A stretch of DNA of 64,000 nt from Cenococcum geophilum 1.58. Lineage: Eukaryota; Ascomycota; Dothideomycetes; Gloniales; Gloniaceae. How positions within the stretch are numbered: the stretch's first letter is position 1; each line of letters begins with the position of its first letter. The stretch lies in the NCBI GenBank assembly GCA_001692895.1, contig KV748201.1, forward strand, positions 1,674,001 through 1,738,000, given 5' to 3'. The translations under genes were made by a program, and so were the position numbers. Below are positions 33,101 to 44,960 of the stretch, piece after piece. Under the pieces are notes generated by a model. It did not search any database. It had not been told where the DNA came from and saw nothing but the letters and a program-made list of their open reading frames with translations.

Positions 33101-35060
33101 TAATGACTTAGTTAAAAACTCGTTTAAGGAAGCTAGCGATAATAGGTTTAAAGACTTTATTACTAAAAGGATTACATTAGCCTATTACGGCGCCTTCTTA
33201 GCAGGAAGGAAGTTTAACCTTAATAGTTAACTTAATAATAGTAAGATAAAATTAGGTAGAATATGCGATGTTAAATTATATAGGAAGAACCTACCTCTAC
33301 TACCCTAGTTAATCCACGACCTTAATACGTATCCTCTTTAAGATTAGTTCTAAGAGGCTTAATAAGCCTATCTCCAATCTTATTATTAAATAAGGTTGTT
33401 TTAAGAAATAGATAAGAAGTATGTAAAGGGATAGCAGGTCCTTAGCTTAATATAGGTATTTATCTATAAGACGGACAAGTACGGATTTCTCTAGAAATGC
33501 AAGGCACGCTTAATAGTCTACGGAAATTAAGAGGCCCCAGGAGACCTACCTATAAGAGCCACTATATTAGCTAATACAACCTTCCGAACCCTTATAGCGA
33601 TTACCGCAAAATTCGAACTAGAGACGATATAGATAGATATAGTTAATACGTTTGTCTATTACGATCTTAATAAGGTTATCTATATAAAGCTACCGCTAGG
33701 GTTTAATAAAGGAAAGACAGACAAAGTACTACGCTTAAAAAAAGCCCTATACGGACTATAACGATCACCATTGTTATAGTAAAAGAATCTTACGAGCTTA
33801 TTAAACGAATTAGGTTTTAAAGAAGTACCCTAGGAGCTGTATATTATACTAAAAGGTAAAATAGTTGTCTTCTTCTATGTTAACGATATTGTCTTCTGCT
33901 ACTAAAAGATAAATAAGAAGAAAGCTTAAGAAGTAATTAAGGAGCTAAGTAAGGAATACTAGATAAGTACCCTTAGCGAGCTAAAATGGTTCCTAGGAAT
34001 CTATATACTACGTAATTATAGTTAAAGGCTCCTATAGCTATCCCAGAAAGCTTATATTAAGAAGATAGCTAACTAGTATAAGATAGATNTTANAGGGNGT
34101 CTTNTANANACTNCTATNGNAGAATNNGAACTCCTCCCTACTAATTACTATATAATCCGTCTAACGCGTCCGTCCCCTAATATAGACCTATTAGTCCGTC
34201 CTATATCCCTACTAGCTTCTATAATACTATATTAGAGAAAACTGGGTTTAGTACTCTATATAGCTACTATAACGCGTCCGGATATTGCCTTTATAGTATT
34301 ACAGCTAGTAAGGTTTAATTAGGACCTAAGCTAAAAGCACTATTAAGCGGTAGATAGAGTTATCTAGTATCTCTATGGCATGAGGAGTAGAGTAATCTAC
34401 TATGGAGGAGATAAGGAAGGAATAAATGGTAGAGGGAGAGATAAAGGAATACGCGACTAAGGACGAGACAACGGAGACGGTAGAAGTAAAGCGTAATTAT
34501 TTATCTATACTAGCGACGCATTATTCACAGACAACTCCGTTAATAGAAAGAGCTCGTAAGGATATATTATAAAGCTATTTAGGGGACTAATTGCCTAGAG
34601 AGTAAATAAGCAGGGTACTATTATAATGTTAAGTATAAAAGCTAAGTTGTTAGCCCTATTACAGATAGTAAAGAAAGCTATCTTTATTAGTAGGCTGTTT
34701 AAAGTAATAATGTTACACCTGAATAAGCCCTTAATTATTAACTGTAATAATGTCTAGATACTCCGATTAATTATAGAAGATACGGTAAAGCTAATTACAA
34801 AGCTCTGATACGTTAATATCTATTAATACTAGTTACGTTAAGAATATATAATGAGACGAGTGCTATTATAATAGAAAGCGATAAAGGAGATGATTGCTAA
34901 TAGACTTATAAAGGCCCTGCCTAAGTAGAGGTTTAAGAGCTTCGTTAATATAATTGGAATGGTAGATATTAAAGAGCGGCTAAATGAGGAGAAGCAACTA
35001 GAGGACCTAAGGGAGAAGGTTAGGGCGAGAAGGAAGGATTTAGAGGAGATTACGGTTTAA
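30180..35060 (+). pseudogene. Copia H gag-pol polyprotein remnant
   Basis: ATG at 30180 (M-T-L-P-T-T). Gag zinc knuckle C-L-V-C-G-I-x-G-H-S (31086-31130), with the last Cys read as Tyr. Integrase about 31900-32600. RT about 33500-34050 with Y-V-N-D at 33876-33887 (Asp to Asn), then RNase H to about 35000. Undetermined bases cluster at 34089-34127. About one stop per 20-40 codons, mostly at former Gln/Trp. In life this gave the capsid, integrase and RT that copy the element. Confidence 0.82.
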
Positions 35061-35127
35061 TTAACGCATGGACGGACACGAGAAGGTGGCTAGCTTTGTC
35101 CTTGACTAGGTTGAAGCTAAGGGGGTA

Positions 35128-36196
35128 TGTTAGATAATCTGTATTCTCTATGGCGTAGAATATGCACGAGTCACGTGCACGGGGCCCGTGCTTTGTAAAT
35201 ATCTTCATCTAAGTTATCTCATAAATCAGACCCTCGGGGGAGCGTTGGTACGTGCACTACGCGCACGGGCGGGCATACTGCTCCTTATTAACCAACGAAA
35301 TTCTCCCACGAGGGTCTGAGAGCTTATGGGCGTCGCTTTGGTGAGAATGTAGCGTTAAAATGCAGCAAAAATCACCTTTTTCACTGCTGTATCTCAACCA
35401 TTTTACAACGTCTAGTTATTATAAAAATACTACGAGGTAGGAGCTCTTTAGCTTCTCTATCTATTGCATTAAAAAATAACGTCGTAGCTATATTATATAA
35501 AATATTAGATATAGGCAGTCGGTCGTATTTATGGTCAGTATTTTGTCGCAATTTTATTATAATTTTGCCTTACTGCCATACCTTACATACTTCTCTACGT
35601 CTAATTATTTCTAAAATACTATAAGCTAAAAGCTCTTTATTTTCTCTATCGCCTCTACGTTACGGCGATATTATAGCTCTATTTTATAAGAAGTTAGACA
35701 TAGGCAGTCGGTCGGTTTTGGTTAAAATCTACGGATCCGTATAAACATTCAAATTGGGAATCTAACTTACGTTCTGCGACGATGTATCTCGCCCCCTAGT
35801 ATTATTAGTAGGGGGTTATAATTTATAAATATATAGATATAATTACCTAAAGAATCTATTGCATTAATAAAATATATAATAACTCTTGTGGCTAGGACGT
35901 CGCTCGTAGAAATACACAAAATTTGATTTTTAAAACATTCAAATCTCACCAAAGCGACGCCCATAAGCTCTCAGACGCTCCGTTCAGAATTTTAAAATAT
36001 AGGGAGCAGATATGAGCGGTTTTCTAGTATGCCTGCCCCGTAACCAAGCACGTGCTGATCTAACTGAGTTCGGTTAAAATTCTGCTACGGAGCGTCTGAT
36101 TCATGAGATAACATCTAAGCCCAGGGGCCCTAGATTAAGATTATTAATTAATTAACCCATTTCATCAATAAATAGCTCTATATGAGTTATCTGACA
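35128..36196 (+). repeat. Copia H 3' LTR, split by an inverted-repeat element
   Basis: LTR bases 35128-35213 and 36120-36196. Removing the 898-bp insert and one 8-bp TSD leaves exactly 163 bp, equal to the 5' LTR. Confidence 0.93.
35214..36111. mobile_element. Non-autonomous inverted-repeat element (MITE-like), 898 bp, 8-bp TSD
   Basis: Ends TTATCTCATAAATCAGAC and GTCTGATTCATGAGATAA, inverted with one mismatch. The 8-bp TSD CATCTAAG is at 35206-35213 and 36112-36119. A second, perfect 32-bp inverted repeat lies inside (35314-35345 with 35945-35976), beginning GTCTGAGAGC. Between them is a roughly 190-bp direct duplication (about 35400-35530 and 35590-35720), each with AGGCAGTCGGTCG. No transposase. 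An 8-bp TSD fits hAT-type elements, but the termini are not typical hAT, so the superfamily is open. Confidence 0.85.
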
Positions 36197-36277
36197 GATA
36201 TAATACCGGCGGCCATTATAGGGGCTTCGGGTTCGTTCTGCATATCAATAGTAGTATAGGTAGTTAACATAATATAG

Positions 36278-36647
36278 TATTACAGAGTAAGTATAAGCGA
36301 CGATAATATATAGCAAGGTAGATATTATTAAGCTATATATATAAACTATATAAGGAGGTTAAGACGTTATATAAGGAAAGAAGGTAAGAAAACGGGAAGA
36401 AAGGGCGTATATTATTAACTTGGTTACTTAGTTAATACATATATAGGCAGAATAGGGTTCAGGTCATAGTCCTAGCAGAACTTAGCAGAATTTGGTAGAA
36501 CTTAGCAGAATATAGCAAAATGCCGTAGATTGCCGTTAGATTGCTATCAGATTGCCGTTAAATTGCTATTTTACGGTTGGTCTCTAATTACTAAGTCGGT
36601 GGAAATAGGTGGACGTGTACAAGGTGTTACGGGGGTGTCTCGTAATA
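36278..36647 (-). repeat. Gypsy A 5' LTR (right end)
   Basis: 370 bp, TATTACAGAG ... CTCGTAATA on the plus strand, the same length as the left LTR with transition differences. The same internal TTAGCAGAA and GATTGCCGTTA short repeats. Confidence 0.92.
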
Positions 36648-38750
36648 ATAGGAGACGCTTATAGGGTATATTATTATATATACCACTAATATCTAGGCTA
36701 AGCATTAATACTATAAAGTCCCTTCGCATCGCCTATGTAAATTTAATAGTAGTAGTGTGGTAGTGTACGCGGTCCCTCTCAGATAGGAAGTCACAATGCT
36801 GTCTGTTTGTCGGTCGGTCGGTTAGTTAGTTAGTCGGTCATCAGTCGTAATCAATTAGTAGGGAAGCAGTCAGTAAGAAGAAAGGAAAGAATGTATTCCG
36901 GTAGGTCGTGATCGAGAGAAGGAGAGAAGCCGAAGGCTTAATATATATAGGAAAATGCCAAGGCACTAAGTAGTGGCCCATTTACCCCACCACAGTAGTA
37001 AGTAGCGTAAGTGCTAATAGTATTAAGCGGTTCTTTCTTACCTCTATTTAGCTTTATAGTAGTAGGGCGTGTTTCTTAGCTATATCGACTATATAGTCCG
37101 CTATTACCCTTTCTAAGATCTTGCTAAGGGTGTTTTCTAAGGCAATAGGGCGGTAGCTTCCTAGGATTAAGTAATCTACTTTACCTTTTTTTTTAATAGA
37201 ATAACCGTTATTATAGATCTTCTAAGTCGCGGATAGTAGCCTATAGTAAAGTATACTCTGGCTATATCTATAAGCTAAGGTGCTATAAGTGGTCTATAGG
37301 CCTTTAAGGCCTTATTTAGAATTCTATCTAGTTCTAATACTATATTATTTAAAAGGCGGCTAATAGTTCTAGCCATTTCCTTTATTATTATATTGCTGTT
37401 AACCCGTAGGTAAGTTACTAGTGTTTTACCTATAATATTACTAAGGTCTACTAAAGCTAGTTAGGGGAAGAACCTTTTTATAAGGATTTTTGCCTTATTA
37501 TTATTATTATTAGTGGCCTATAATTCCCCTATACTTTATAGGGGTAGTAAGTATAGGTCTTCTACTAGGCGCCCTATCTTTTTTTTTTTACCCATTTTAC
37601 TATAGCCTAGAGGCCCTTATTATAGGTAAGGCTTAGGTTAAAAGTATACTTATTTATAAACTATCTTTAATTATTCCTTACATCTTTTTTTAGGGTATTC
37701 TTTAACTGGTTTCTTATATCTTTATATTGTCTCTTATTTTTAAGATTATAGCTACTTATATATTTCCTTTTTACTTATTATTAGCTAGTAATAAGAACTA
37801 TATATTATATGGATTATATATATTGCGTATAGGGGCCCAGTTTAAGACTAGGTAGTACTCTTCTAGCCTGCCTAAATCCTTTCTAGTCTTTGGTTAATTT
37901 CCTTAGGGGTAGCTAATAAGCCTCGCTTGTTTAATATTAGGTGGATTTCTTCTAGGTCTTAAAGTTATTATTTAACTATATTAAAGAAATTGTTTATCTT
38001 AATCTTTCTTATTACAAATCTTTTACTATTTAGTTATGCCTTAATATCTAGATCTAGCTATATCTAGATAAGGATATAGTTTAAAGTAAGTGCCTATTCT
38101 TCTTTAGGGTTATACCTTTTAAGTCTCTAGTATAGGCCTTCGTCTATAAATATAAGGTTAATTATACTTTTAGCGGTGCCTTATTGCTATATAATTGCTC
38201 CTAGGGGGGTAGCCAGCTTAAGGCCCTAGATATTTATAGCTCTTAGTAGGCACTCTGCCTATTATTAAGCAGTAATATAGATACCCCCTACTATAGGTAG
38301 TAGAGGTTTATATCTCCTAATAGAATAGACTCTATATCTTTAGTTTTTAGTAAGCTTATTATTAATATAATATTCTCTATTTATAGGACCCCTTTAACCC
38401 TAAGGTTATATATATTAATAATTTATACCAGTCCACTATATATTTAAATTATTATAACTGCAATATCTAGGTTAACTGCCTACTATAACTATAAGGATAG
38501 GCTAATAGCCTTACTAATTATAAAGNATACGNNTATAGCTNCTTTTAGTTTATATAGGAGCTANAATNCTTAGGGGCAGTATNTTAATTATATANAGGTA
38601 TTATAATACGGCTCTTATATAGTAAGGATATAGTATTTCTCTAGGTCTAGACTATCTAGTAGAGGCCTTATAAGACAGTTGTTTGTATTACCGCAGTTAT
38701 ACTATATAATAGATAGGTAGTGGACCCCTAGTAAGGGACCTTTATCTCTC
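36648..38750 (-). pseudogene. LINE ORF2: endonuclease and N-terminal RT
   Basis: Minus strand. Endonuclease start Y-N-C-G-N-T-N-N (about 38680-38705), with L-L-D-S-L-D-L-E-K and I-x-E-P-Y-Y-N following. RT motifs: L-E-N-T-L-S-K-I-L-E-R-V-I-A (about 37085-37140), H-A-L-L-L, and S-L-D-I-S-G-I-Y-N-N (about 36680-36710). Undetermined bases at 38526-38595. The frame continues at 22062 once Gypsy A is removed (R-L-L-Y-I-L-R-V-K). Confidence 0.8.
36756..36994. repeat. 239-bp solo-LTR-like insertion in the LINE RT
   Basis: Starts TGTGGTAGTGTACG and ends TACCCCACCACA, inverted termini of LTR type. It interrupts the LINE RT between the A-L-T-L-L-T segment and the A-M-R-R-D segment. Contains tetranucleotide repeats (TCGG then TTAG, about 36808-36840) and a TATATATAGG box. 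Flanking AGTAG (36751-36755) may be repeated at 36994-36998 if the last A is counted in the duplication. Less RIP-altered than the LINE. Confidence 0.65.
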
Positions 38751-38759
38751 CTTCGTTCC

Positions 38760-39475
38760 TTACTTCTTCTATTTTTACTTTCTTTAAGATATTTAGAACT
38801 TCTATCTCTTATATCTACGCCCTAGTTACTACATATTTTATATAGAGCTTTCTATTCCTATATCTTATATTTTTACTAGCGCTTTTATATCTAAATCTAT
38901 TATTATCTCCAGTTCTTTCCCTATTTTTACTAGTTAGCTATATACCCTTTATAAGTTAGCTATAAATATTATATTTACCGCATTAAGTCTAATTTTTAAT
39001 TATCCTAGTTTTAAGCTTACTATAGCTGTTTATAGGGGTCTCTCTACTAGGCGTTCTCTCCCTTATATCCCCTATAACCCTTTTATCCCTATTTAGTCTA
39101 GTAATATTACGCAGCGTCGCTTCTGGCCTATTAAGGCTTAAAATAGCTAGCCTAGCCCCCTAGTATTAAAGGTAGAAAACGCTAAAAAGGTACCTGCGTC
39201 CCCTTAGCTTATTGCCTATTATTTCCATTTATATAACCTAGTGTATAGTTATTCCCGCAGCTATTAGGCCCTTGCCTTCTATCTTCTATATATAATATAG
39301 TTTTCTTTTTCCTACGCCTTATATATACTTTAGTAGCAGTTTACACCTTTTATTTAGTTTTAATTTAAGTAGTGTCTTGTATTATAGGGGCCTATATAGT
39401 AGCCGTAGTATACCTATACTGCGTATATGGATTAGGTGTGTCCCCATTATACGCAGCGATAGTATTATTCTAGGC
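38760..39475 (-). pseudogene. LINE ORF1, C-terminal part with zinc knuckles
   Basis: Minus strand. Just inside the insertion border: Y-Y-R-C-V-x-W-G-H-T and G-Y-Y-I-G-P-Y-N-T-R-H-Y (about 39360-39465), readable as CCHC zinc knuckles in which several Cys are now Tyr. The N-terminal part lies at 49093-50151. Confidence 0.72.
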
Positions 39476-39708
39476 TGTTACGGGGCTTACACGTTCTTAC
39501 GTCCCTGCGCGTTTTAACGTTCTTAACCCGTGCTTACGTTCGTCCTAAAACACCTACGCACGTTTCCTTATAACCCCTATTTATACCTATACCTAGTATA
39601 TAAAGACTTTTCTTCTTTATCTAAATGTCTTTGTATTAACTACGCATAGTTACACATACGTAGCCTTCTTTAATTACTACCCCGTTTAGTATATTATATT
39701 CTAGCTCG
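39476..39708 (+). repeat. Solo LTR in LINE ORF1, later split by Gypsy B
   Basis: TGTTACGGGGC ... continuing after Gypsy B at 49076-49092 and ending TCTATAATA (RIP form of a TGTAACA end). TSD TAGGC at 39471-39475 and 49093-49097. About 250 bp in total. Removing everything between the TAGGC copies restores LINE ORF1 (Y-R-L-R-L-E then Y-Y-R-C). A GTATATAAAG box lies near 39597. Other family members are not seen in the window. Confidence 0.82.
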
Positions 39709-40015
39709 TATTACGGACGCTTTAAATACAATATTATAACTACTTAGGGAAGAGTCGAAAGAAGCTAGTTAGTTAATTTAGGCATGGTCTAGAATGGAAC
39801 CAATAGAGCTATGTGACGAGGAATAGTAACCGAGGTTATATAACGTTATACGCAGTATACGCAGTATACGAAGGGAATGTACGTATAATACGTATAATAC
39901 GTACCTTACGTATAAAGGGAATTTCTTAGGAGTACGGTTGTGTATTTAAAGGACCATAATCCCTACCTAGATAGTTCTCTCCTTTGTAGTAAATCTTAGA
40001 ATATAATTAGAGTTA

Positions 40016-41787
40016 AGCTCGGACCCATGGAACTCGGTTACCTCCCGAACTCGGTTACCACACCAAAATCGACTCTCCGACTTGCCCACCTATTTTCTAC
40101 ACCACCAATCGTTCAATATGGATCAAAAGGAGCAGAACTTGCAAATGGCTATCGCTGATTTTAATGCCGGCAAATTTGAATTTGCTACCCAAGCTGCACG
40201 AGCGTACAGTATCCCTCAGTTAACTTTTCACGATCGCATAACTGGCAAGCAGCCACGACGAATTGCTCACCAGCATAAACAGCAATTAACTCCTACACAA
40301 GAAGACTTTCTTACCAATTGGGTGCTTAAACAAGACCTACAAGGATTTGCCCCATCGCATACCCGACTACAAGAAATGGCGGCTCAAATAATTGATTAAA
40401 ATTGCGACACTAAGGCCCTTGGCAAGTCATGGGTCTCTAGCTATTTATAACGCAATCCTCGCATTAAATCTTTGCTTAGCCGACTAATAGAGGCCGTAAG
40501 AGCTAGGGGAGTACAACCTAAGAAAATTCAAAAGTTCTATAGTCTTTTAGAAAGGGTGTAAAAGACAAGCGGCGTATGGGTAGAGAACAGCTAGAATATG
40601 GACGAATCTGGTATCGCAGTGGGTTCCTACACGAATTCAGTAAGACTAGGAGACGCCTTAAAAAAGAAGACCCTTATACAGTCACCCGAAGATCGCGAAT
40701 GGGTATCTATAGTAGAGGCAATCTTAGCGCTTAGCCGGTTAATTTGGCCTCTGGTAATCTTTAAAGGAAAGTACATCCAATTAAGCTGGTTCCACTATAA
40801 TAAGGTGCCTAATTAGATATACACAACCTTAAAGAACGGTTAGATGGCCAATCGTATTGCATTTAATTAGCTTACTAAAGTCTTCTTACCTAAAACCAAA
40901 CCACCCGGCGATAAAGCTTAATTACTTATTCTTAACAGCTATAGAAGCCACTATACTATAGAGTTTTTATAGGAATGCAAGATTAATAACATCTAGCTTA
41001 TATTCCTTCCTCCTTATTTAACGCATGTTTTACAACCCCTAGATTTATTATGCTTTTGCCTAATTAAGTTAAAATATTAAGAGTAGATTGCTGAGCTTAT
41101 ATATATTAACGATTCAGCTCCAATTAAGAAGCACTGCTTTATTAAATATTACCACAAGGTATAAGACAAAGGCCTTACAGCAAGGGTAGTACGCCGCTGG
41201 TATTTACCCTTGGAATCCACGTAAGGGTCTTAAGTCCTTATAGGTTAAAAAGAAAGCTCTAAAGGAGGCTACAAGCCTTAAGCAAAATTAATTTAACGTT
41301 CTTACTACCCTAAAGAAACCGCGTGATATATATAATATAACGTAGGGACTTCGCATTAAGTATACCCCTAATTAGAAGACAAGGGCACTTTTACAAAAAG
41401 TAGCCCGACGATTTAAGCAACTTACTATGGATATTGCATACAAAGAGGCTTAAATATATAGCTTACAATTACAGCTTAAGGACCTTAAGGGCCTAAAAAA
41501 ACGTAAGCGGGTGGCTGTAGATCTAAATACAAAGTTTATAAATATAGATTCGATTAAGGAAGCAATGGGTAAGGCAGAGAAGGAAGAGGCGCGTGTAAAG
41601 GCAAAGGAGACAAAATCACGACCCGAAAGGGTGTCTGCTTAAAAGGCTAAGGCCAAAATATCAAAATCTATGTATACAGAGGTGATCAACCTTAATTGAT
41701 CGGGTGTAGGTAGCTCAAATTAAGGTGGTGACCGATTAGGTTAGGTAACCAAGTTCGGGAGGTAACCAAGTTCCATGGGTCCGAGCT
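40016..41787 (+). mobile_element. Fot1/pogo-like DNA transposon, copy 1
   Basis: 1772 bp, flanked by TA on both sides (40014-40015, 41788-41789), inside the Gypsy B 5' LTR. Termini AGCTCGGACCCATGGAACTC and its inverse. Each terminal repeat of about 45 bp holds two tandem GAACTCGGTTACC units. Contains one transposase pseudogene. A second copy, inverted, is at 61494-63279. Confidence 0.93.
40118..41699 (+). pseudogene. Fot1/pogo-like transposase remnant
   Basis: ATG at 40118 (M-D-Q-K-E-Q-N-L-Q-M). Order: Psq-type helix-turn-helix (residues about 1-45, A-R-A-Y-S-I-P), CENP-B-type DNA-binding region, then the DDE domain. First catalytic Asp in N-M-D-E-S-G (40598-40606) is intact. The second motif L-L-I-L-N-S-Y near 40921-40941 has Asn where the family has Asp. 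L-Q-P-L-D near 41033 matches the third. Length would be about 527 residues. Stops from Gln/Trp codons and at least one shift in frame. It would excise and insert the element at TA. Confidence 0.88.
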
Positions 41788-41896
41788 TAGTCTGTTAGGT
41801 AACTACTCTACTAGTTATATTTACGTTATTAACTATTTTATACCTATATACCCAGCCCATTAATAAGTCCACCGTAGTATTTCCTATAAGGCTATA

Positions 41897-43520
41897 AAAG
41901 TAGCTTACTAGGAGTATATAGACCTTAGAGATATTATATAAGAGGTAGAGGATAATTCCACTATAAAATAGGGAATATTAGTAGGGATTAAGACCCTACT
42001 AGATATAATATCTATCGCTTTATAAGACGTAAGAGAAGTAGAATAGTAAACTACTTTAGCACTTAATAAAGGCAAAAGGCTAAAGGCTTAAGATTTTTAA
42101 GACGAGATGTAAGATAACTAAGATTCTTAAGATAAGATAAGGTAAGCTTAAGGACTTATAACGGATAATAACCGATAGAGTAGAGCAACGGCTTAGTTTA
42201 GCGATATATAAATAAGCTTAGGACGAAGTTTCCTAAAGATATAAGACTCTTAAGACAAGATAAGTAAGATTTAAGACTCTTAAGACGAGATAAGAATACT
42301 AAAGAAGCCTAGTTAGACTAAGGCTGGAGTAAAGCTTAAGGTAGAAGTAAGCTTAGAATTAAGAATCTTATAGGACTAAGATTTTAGTAATAGAATAAGG
42401 ACTATTAAAGAAATTGTAAGTAAGACTTAGTAATAGGATTAAAATATTAATACTAAGATTAAGAAGTAAGAAGACTTTAAGGATTTACTTATAAAACGAA
42501 AACTAAGAGAAACTATAGAAGAATTTAGGCAAAGAATTATTGCATAGCAAAAATAGAAACTAAATAAGAGATTTAGTATACTAGGTTATATAAGGGACAG
42601 AGCACCTATATAAAGAATTACTAATAGGCTTAAAGTAGATACACTAAGAGCTAAGTGGCTTACTAAACTGGAAAATGAAGAGGATTTAAGAATCCCTATT
42701 AGGTTTAAAGAACGACATATAAAAGGCTATTATAATATAGTAATAAGAAGATACTTTCTTACGGATAAGCTATATACACTCTAGCAGCTGTATTAAAAGT
42801 AGTATAGGTAATAACATAATAATAAGTAGAAAGATTTCTATATATAGTTAGATAAATAAGTTATTTAGGACTACCTAATTATAGAGAAAGCCATAACTTA
42901 TATTAAAGGAGCCTTAATTATAATGTTAAAAGATCTAGAGGAATAATTAGAGGACTAGAGAAGTAAAAGGCGCATTTTAGTACCTATAAATAAAGTTATA
43001 ACGTTTAGATTAATACGGTAAAGGTTTAAACTTAAGAATAAAAATAAGTTAAAAGTTAACCTAAAGCACCTAACATACTATACGCTATTATAGATTGTAT
43101 GTATAGACGATATATATAAGATATATAAGAATCTAAAAGAAAAGAATCGGAAATACTTTATAAGGATATATTAGGCGCTAGATAAGCAATAGTATAAAAA
43201 TGCTAAGTATATGCACGGCTGGCATCTAACAGAAGTTTAAGAGTTAGAAAACTTAATACTTTAACTAAAGGGATTCCTTATAGAAAAATACTTAGATAAA
43301 TAATAGTGGTAAGAATAACTAGAGAATACGTATTTATAGTATATAGAAGATAAAAAGCGAACTAGGTATTAGCTAAAGAATAAGCTAAGTATAATAGGAT
43401 TAAATAGCTAATAGTTAAGAAAAGTGGAGGCCTATAGGACTAGAGGGAGCTAGTAGTAGAGCCTTAGACCTTTAAAGGAATTTAAGGACAATACCTAAAT
43501 TTATAAGTTAAATAGTAAGA
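41897..43520 (+). pseudogene. Gypsy B gag remnant
   Basis: Highly degraded plus-strand coding sequence between the 5' LTR and the protease. Repetitive Lys/Asp-rich stretches (GACTCTTAAGACAAGATAAG type, about 42100-42300). A tract near 42500-43200 contains the capsid-like part. No zinc knuckle could be read with confidence. Confidence 0.55.
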
Positions 43521-44960
43521 TTAACAGTTTAAAGCACTAATAGATAGTAGAGTAATATGGAACTATATTTCTTTAGCAGTAGTTAAGAGAATAGGATTAC
43601 CTTATAAATAGAAGGAGTAACTTTACCTATTAGTTATAATTTTAGGAGATTTAATAGCCTATAGAGGAGGGATTATTAATCTTAAAATAGGACCAATTTA
43701 TATAAGATTTAATTTACCATCTAACCTAGTCCCCCTAATGCGGACACGCAGACTAATGCCTATGGGAAAAACCTCCTTATTTATAGAGAAAAAGCCCATT
43801 TTTAGGTAAACAAAAAACCCCTAGGGGAGACGTAAGAGGTAATACTCTAGATAGCATCCGTACTATATTAACGGGAGGAAAAACACCGTTAGGTTACTGC
43901 TTTGAGACTCCCTTTACATAGAAGTGTCTAAAATGCCTATCTTGCCCTATCTGCCATTTAAACCATCTTTGCTACATCTATATGCTGCTTGTCTATCTAA
44001 GTTATATGCCTATCCCTAGCTCCTTTTCCAAGTCTCTTATAAATATCTCCTGATAATAATAACATTCATGTTCCGCCTAGGCCTATATGCTAAGGCCTCT
44101 TATCTATTCCTCTATTAAAGGGTTTCTATAACGGGGTGTATATAACTTAGTATCGCTTTTACCCTAGGGCCTAAACCCAGGCCCTTACACCTATATATTA
44201 GGTATAGGAGGACAATCTAGTATTTAATAGGGGGCTTAGTTCCTATAACTAGATACCTAAGTTACCGGATAATGTTAAAATAGGGGGCCTCTACTACGCT
44301 TAGGGCGCGGATTACAAGTATATATATAAATACTGTGCGGTGTATATAGTATTTATAGGAGGGAGGGGGTACGCTAAAGGAATAATACTTATTAATTTAA
44401 TGTCTAAATATATACGTTAGAGACGTAGTAGTAGTGTTTAAACTTTTGCTGAGGCTTACCCCTTAGTAAAAAATCTTTGCACTACTACTACGTCGCTGTA
44501 TAGGCGCTGCGTAGCCATATATATGTTTCTGCGTTCGCTCTAGTAGTCTATTAACACGATCTAAATGGAATATTAATAGTAGCTACTAGGTTCCCGGGCT
44601 CCACCGTATAGGGGTATAGAGGTTGCTTTTATAGAGTCGTCTTTTTAACTGGTCTTAGCGCTAAGGCCTATAAAAACTCTACTGTTCTAATGGCGTTAAG
44701 GGTTAAGTATTTAAAGGCCCCCTCTAGCCATAACGTAACGCTACTGCATTAGTAACAGACGAGATCCTTACTCTTAGCTTAATCATGCGGACAAGATAAG
44801 ACGGAAAGGACCCCCCATAGGACCGTAAGGGTCGGATCTTAATTTTAGTGTTCCTTTTTGGGACCTATTTAAATAACTATTAAAGGGAGATAAATTAAGA
44901 TATCTTTTAATATCCTACTATTAGGACGGGATAAGGCGGTATTAGGTATGCCTTAGTTAT
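43521..44960 (+). pseudogene. Gypsy B aspartic protease remnant, split by an insertion
   Basis: A-L-I-D-S-R-V-I at about 43530 corresponds to the A-L-I-D-S-G protease active site with Gly altered. Downstream half: I-S-F-N-I-L-L-L-G-R-D-K-A-V-L-G-M-P (about 44902-44960), the usual end of the protease. About 1 kb of unrelated sequence lies between. Confidence 0.7.
43735..44860. mobile_element. Insertion of about 1.1 kb of unknown type in the Gypsy B protease
   Basis: Exact ends unresolved. The first part (43735-44100) keeps normal CA/TG content. A strong hairpin with 15-bp perfect arms, GACGTAGTAGTAGTG (about 44423) and its complement (about 44480), encloses a roughly 43-nt loop. ATGCGGACA occurs at about 43738 and 44785 and might be a duplication at its ends. 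No ORF recognised. Confidence 0.5.

Larger units (their letters stand above)
29767..36196 (+). mobile_element. Copia H, complete LTR retrotransposon inside Gypsy A
   Basis: LTRs of 163 bp each (the right one interrupted by an 898-bp insertion), perfect 10-bp inverted termini TGTCAGATAA/TTATCTGACA at the left LTR, and TSD GATAT at 29762-29766 and 36197-36201. The internal region has a half-tRNA primer-binding site and one long gag-pol frame in Copia order (gag, integrase, RT, RNase H). The two LTRs differ at about a dozen sites, all transitions. Confidence 0.93.
22068..36647 (-). mobile_element. Gypsy A, complete LTR retrotransposon carrying nested elements
   Basis: Two 370-bp LTRs, TSD ATAGG on both sides (22063-22067 and 36648-36652). 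The coding strand is minus: gag at the right, then protease, RT-RNase H, integrase at the left (Gypsy order). Two later insertions lie inside: an ORF1-only LINE (25042-27180) in the RT and Copia H (29767-36196) near the start of gag. Without them the element is about 6 kb, a usual size. It is inserted in the LINE RT gene. Confidence 0.92.

Noticed and set aside
35767-35964. 65-codon minus-strand frame as a transposase in the 898-bp element
   Set aside because: Lies in the AT-rich core and runs into the perfect 32-bp inverted repeat; no transposase motif.
36808-36840. TCGG/TTAG run as telomeric repeat
   Set aside because: Only a few tetranucleotide units, not TTAGGG, and inside an LTR-like insertion.
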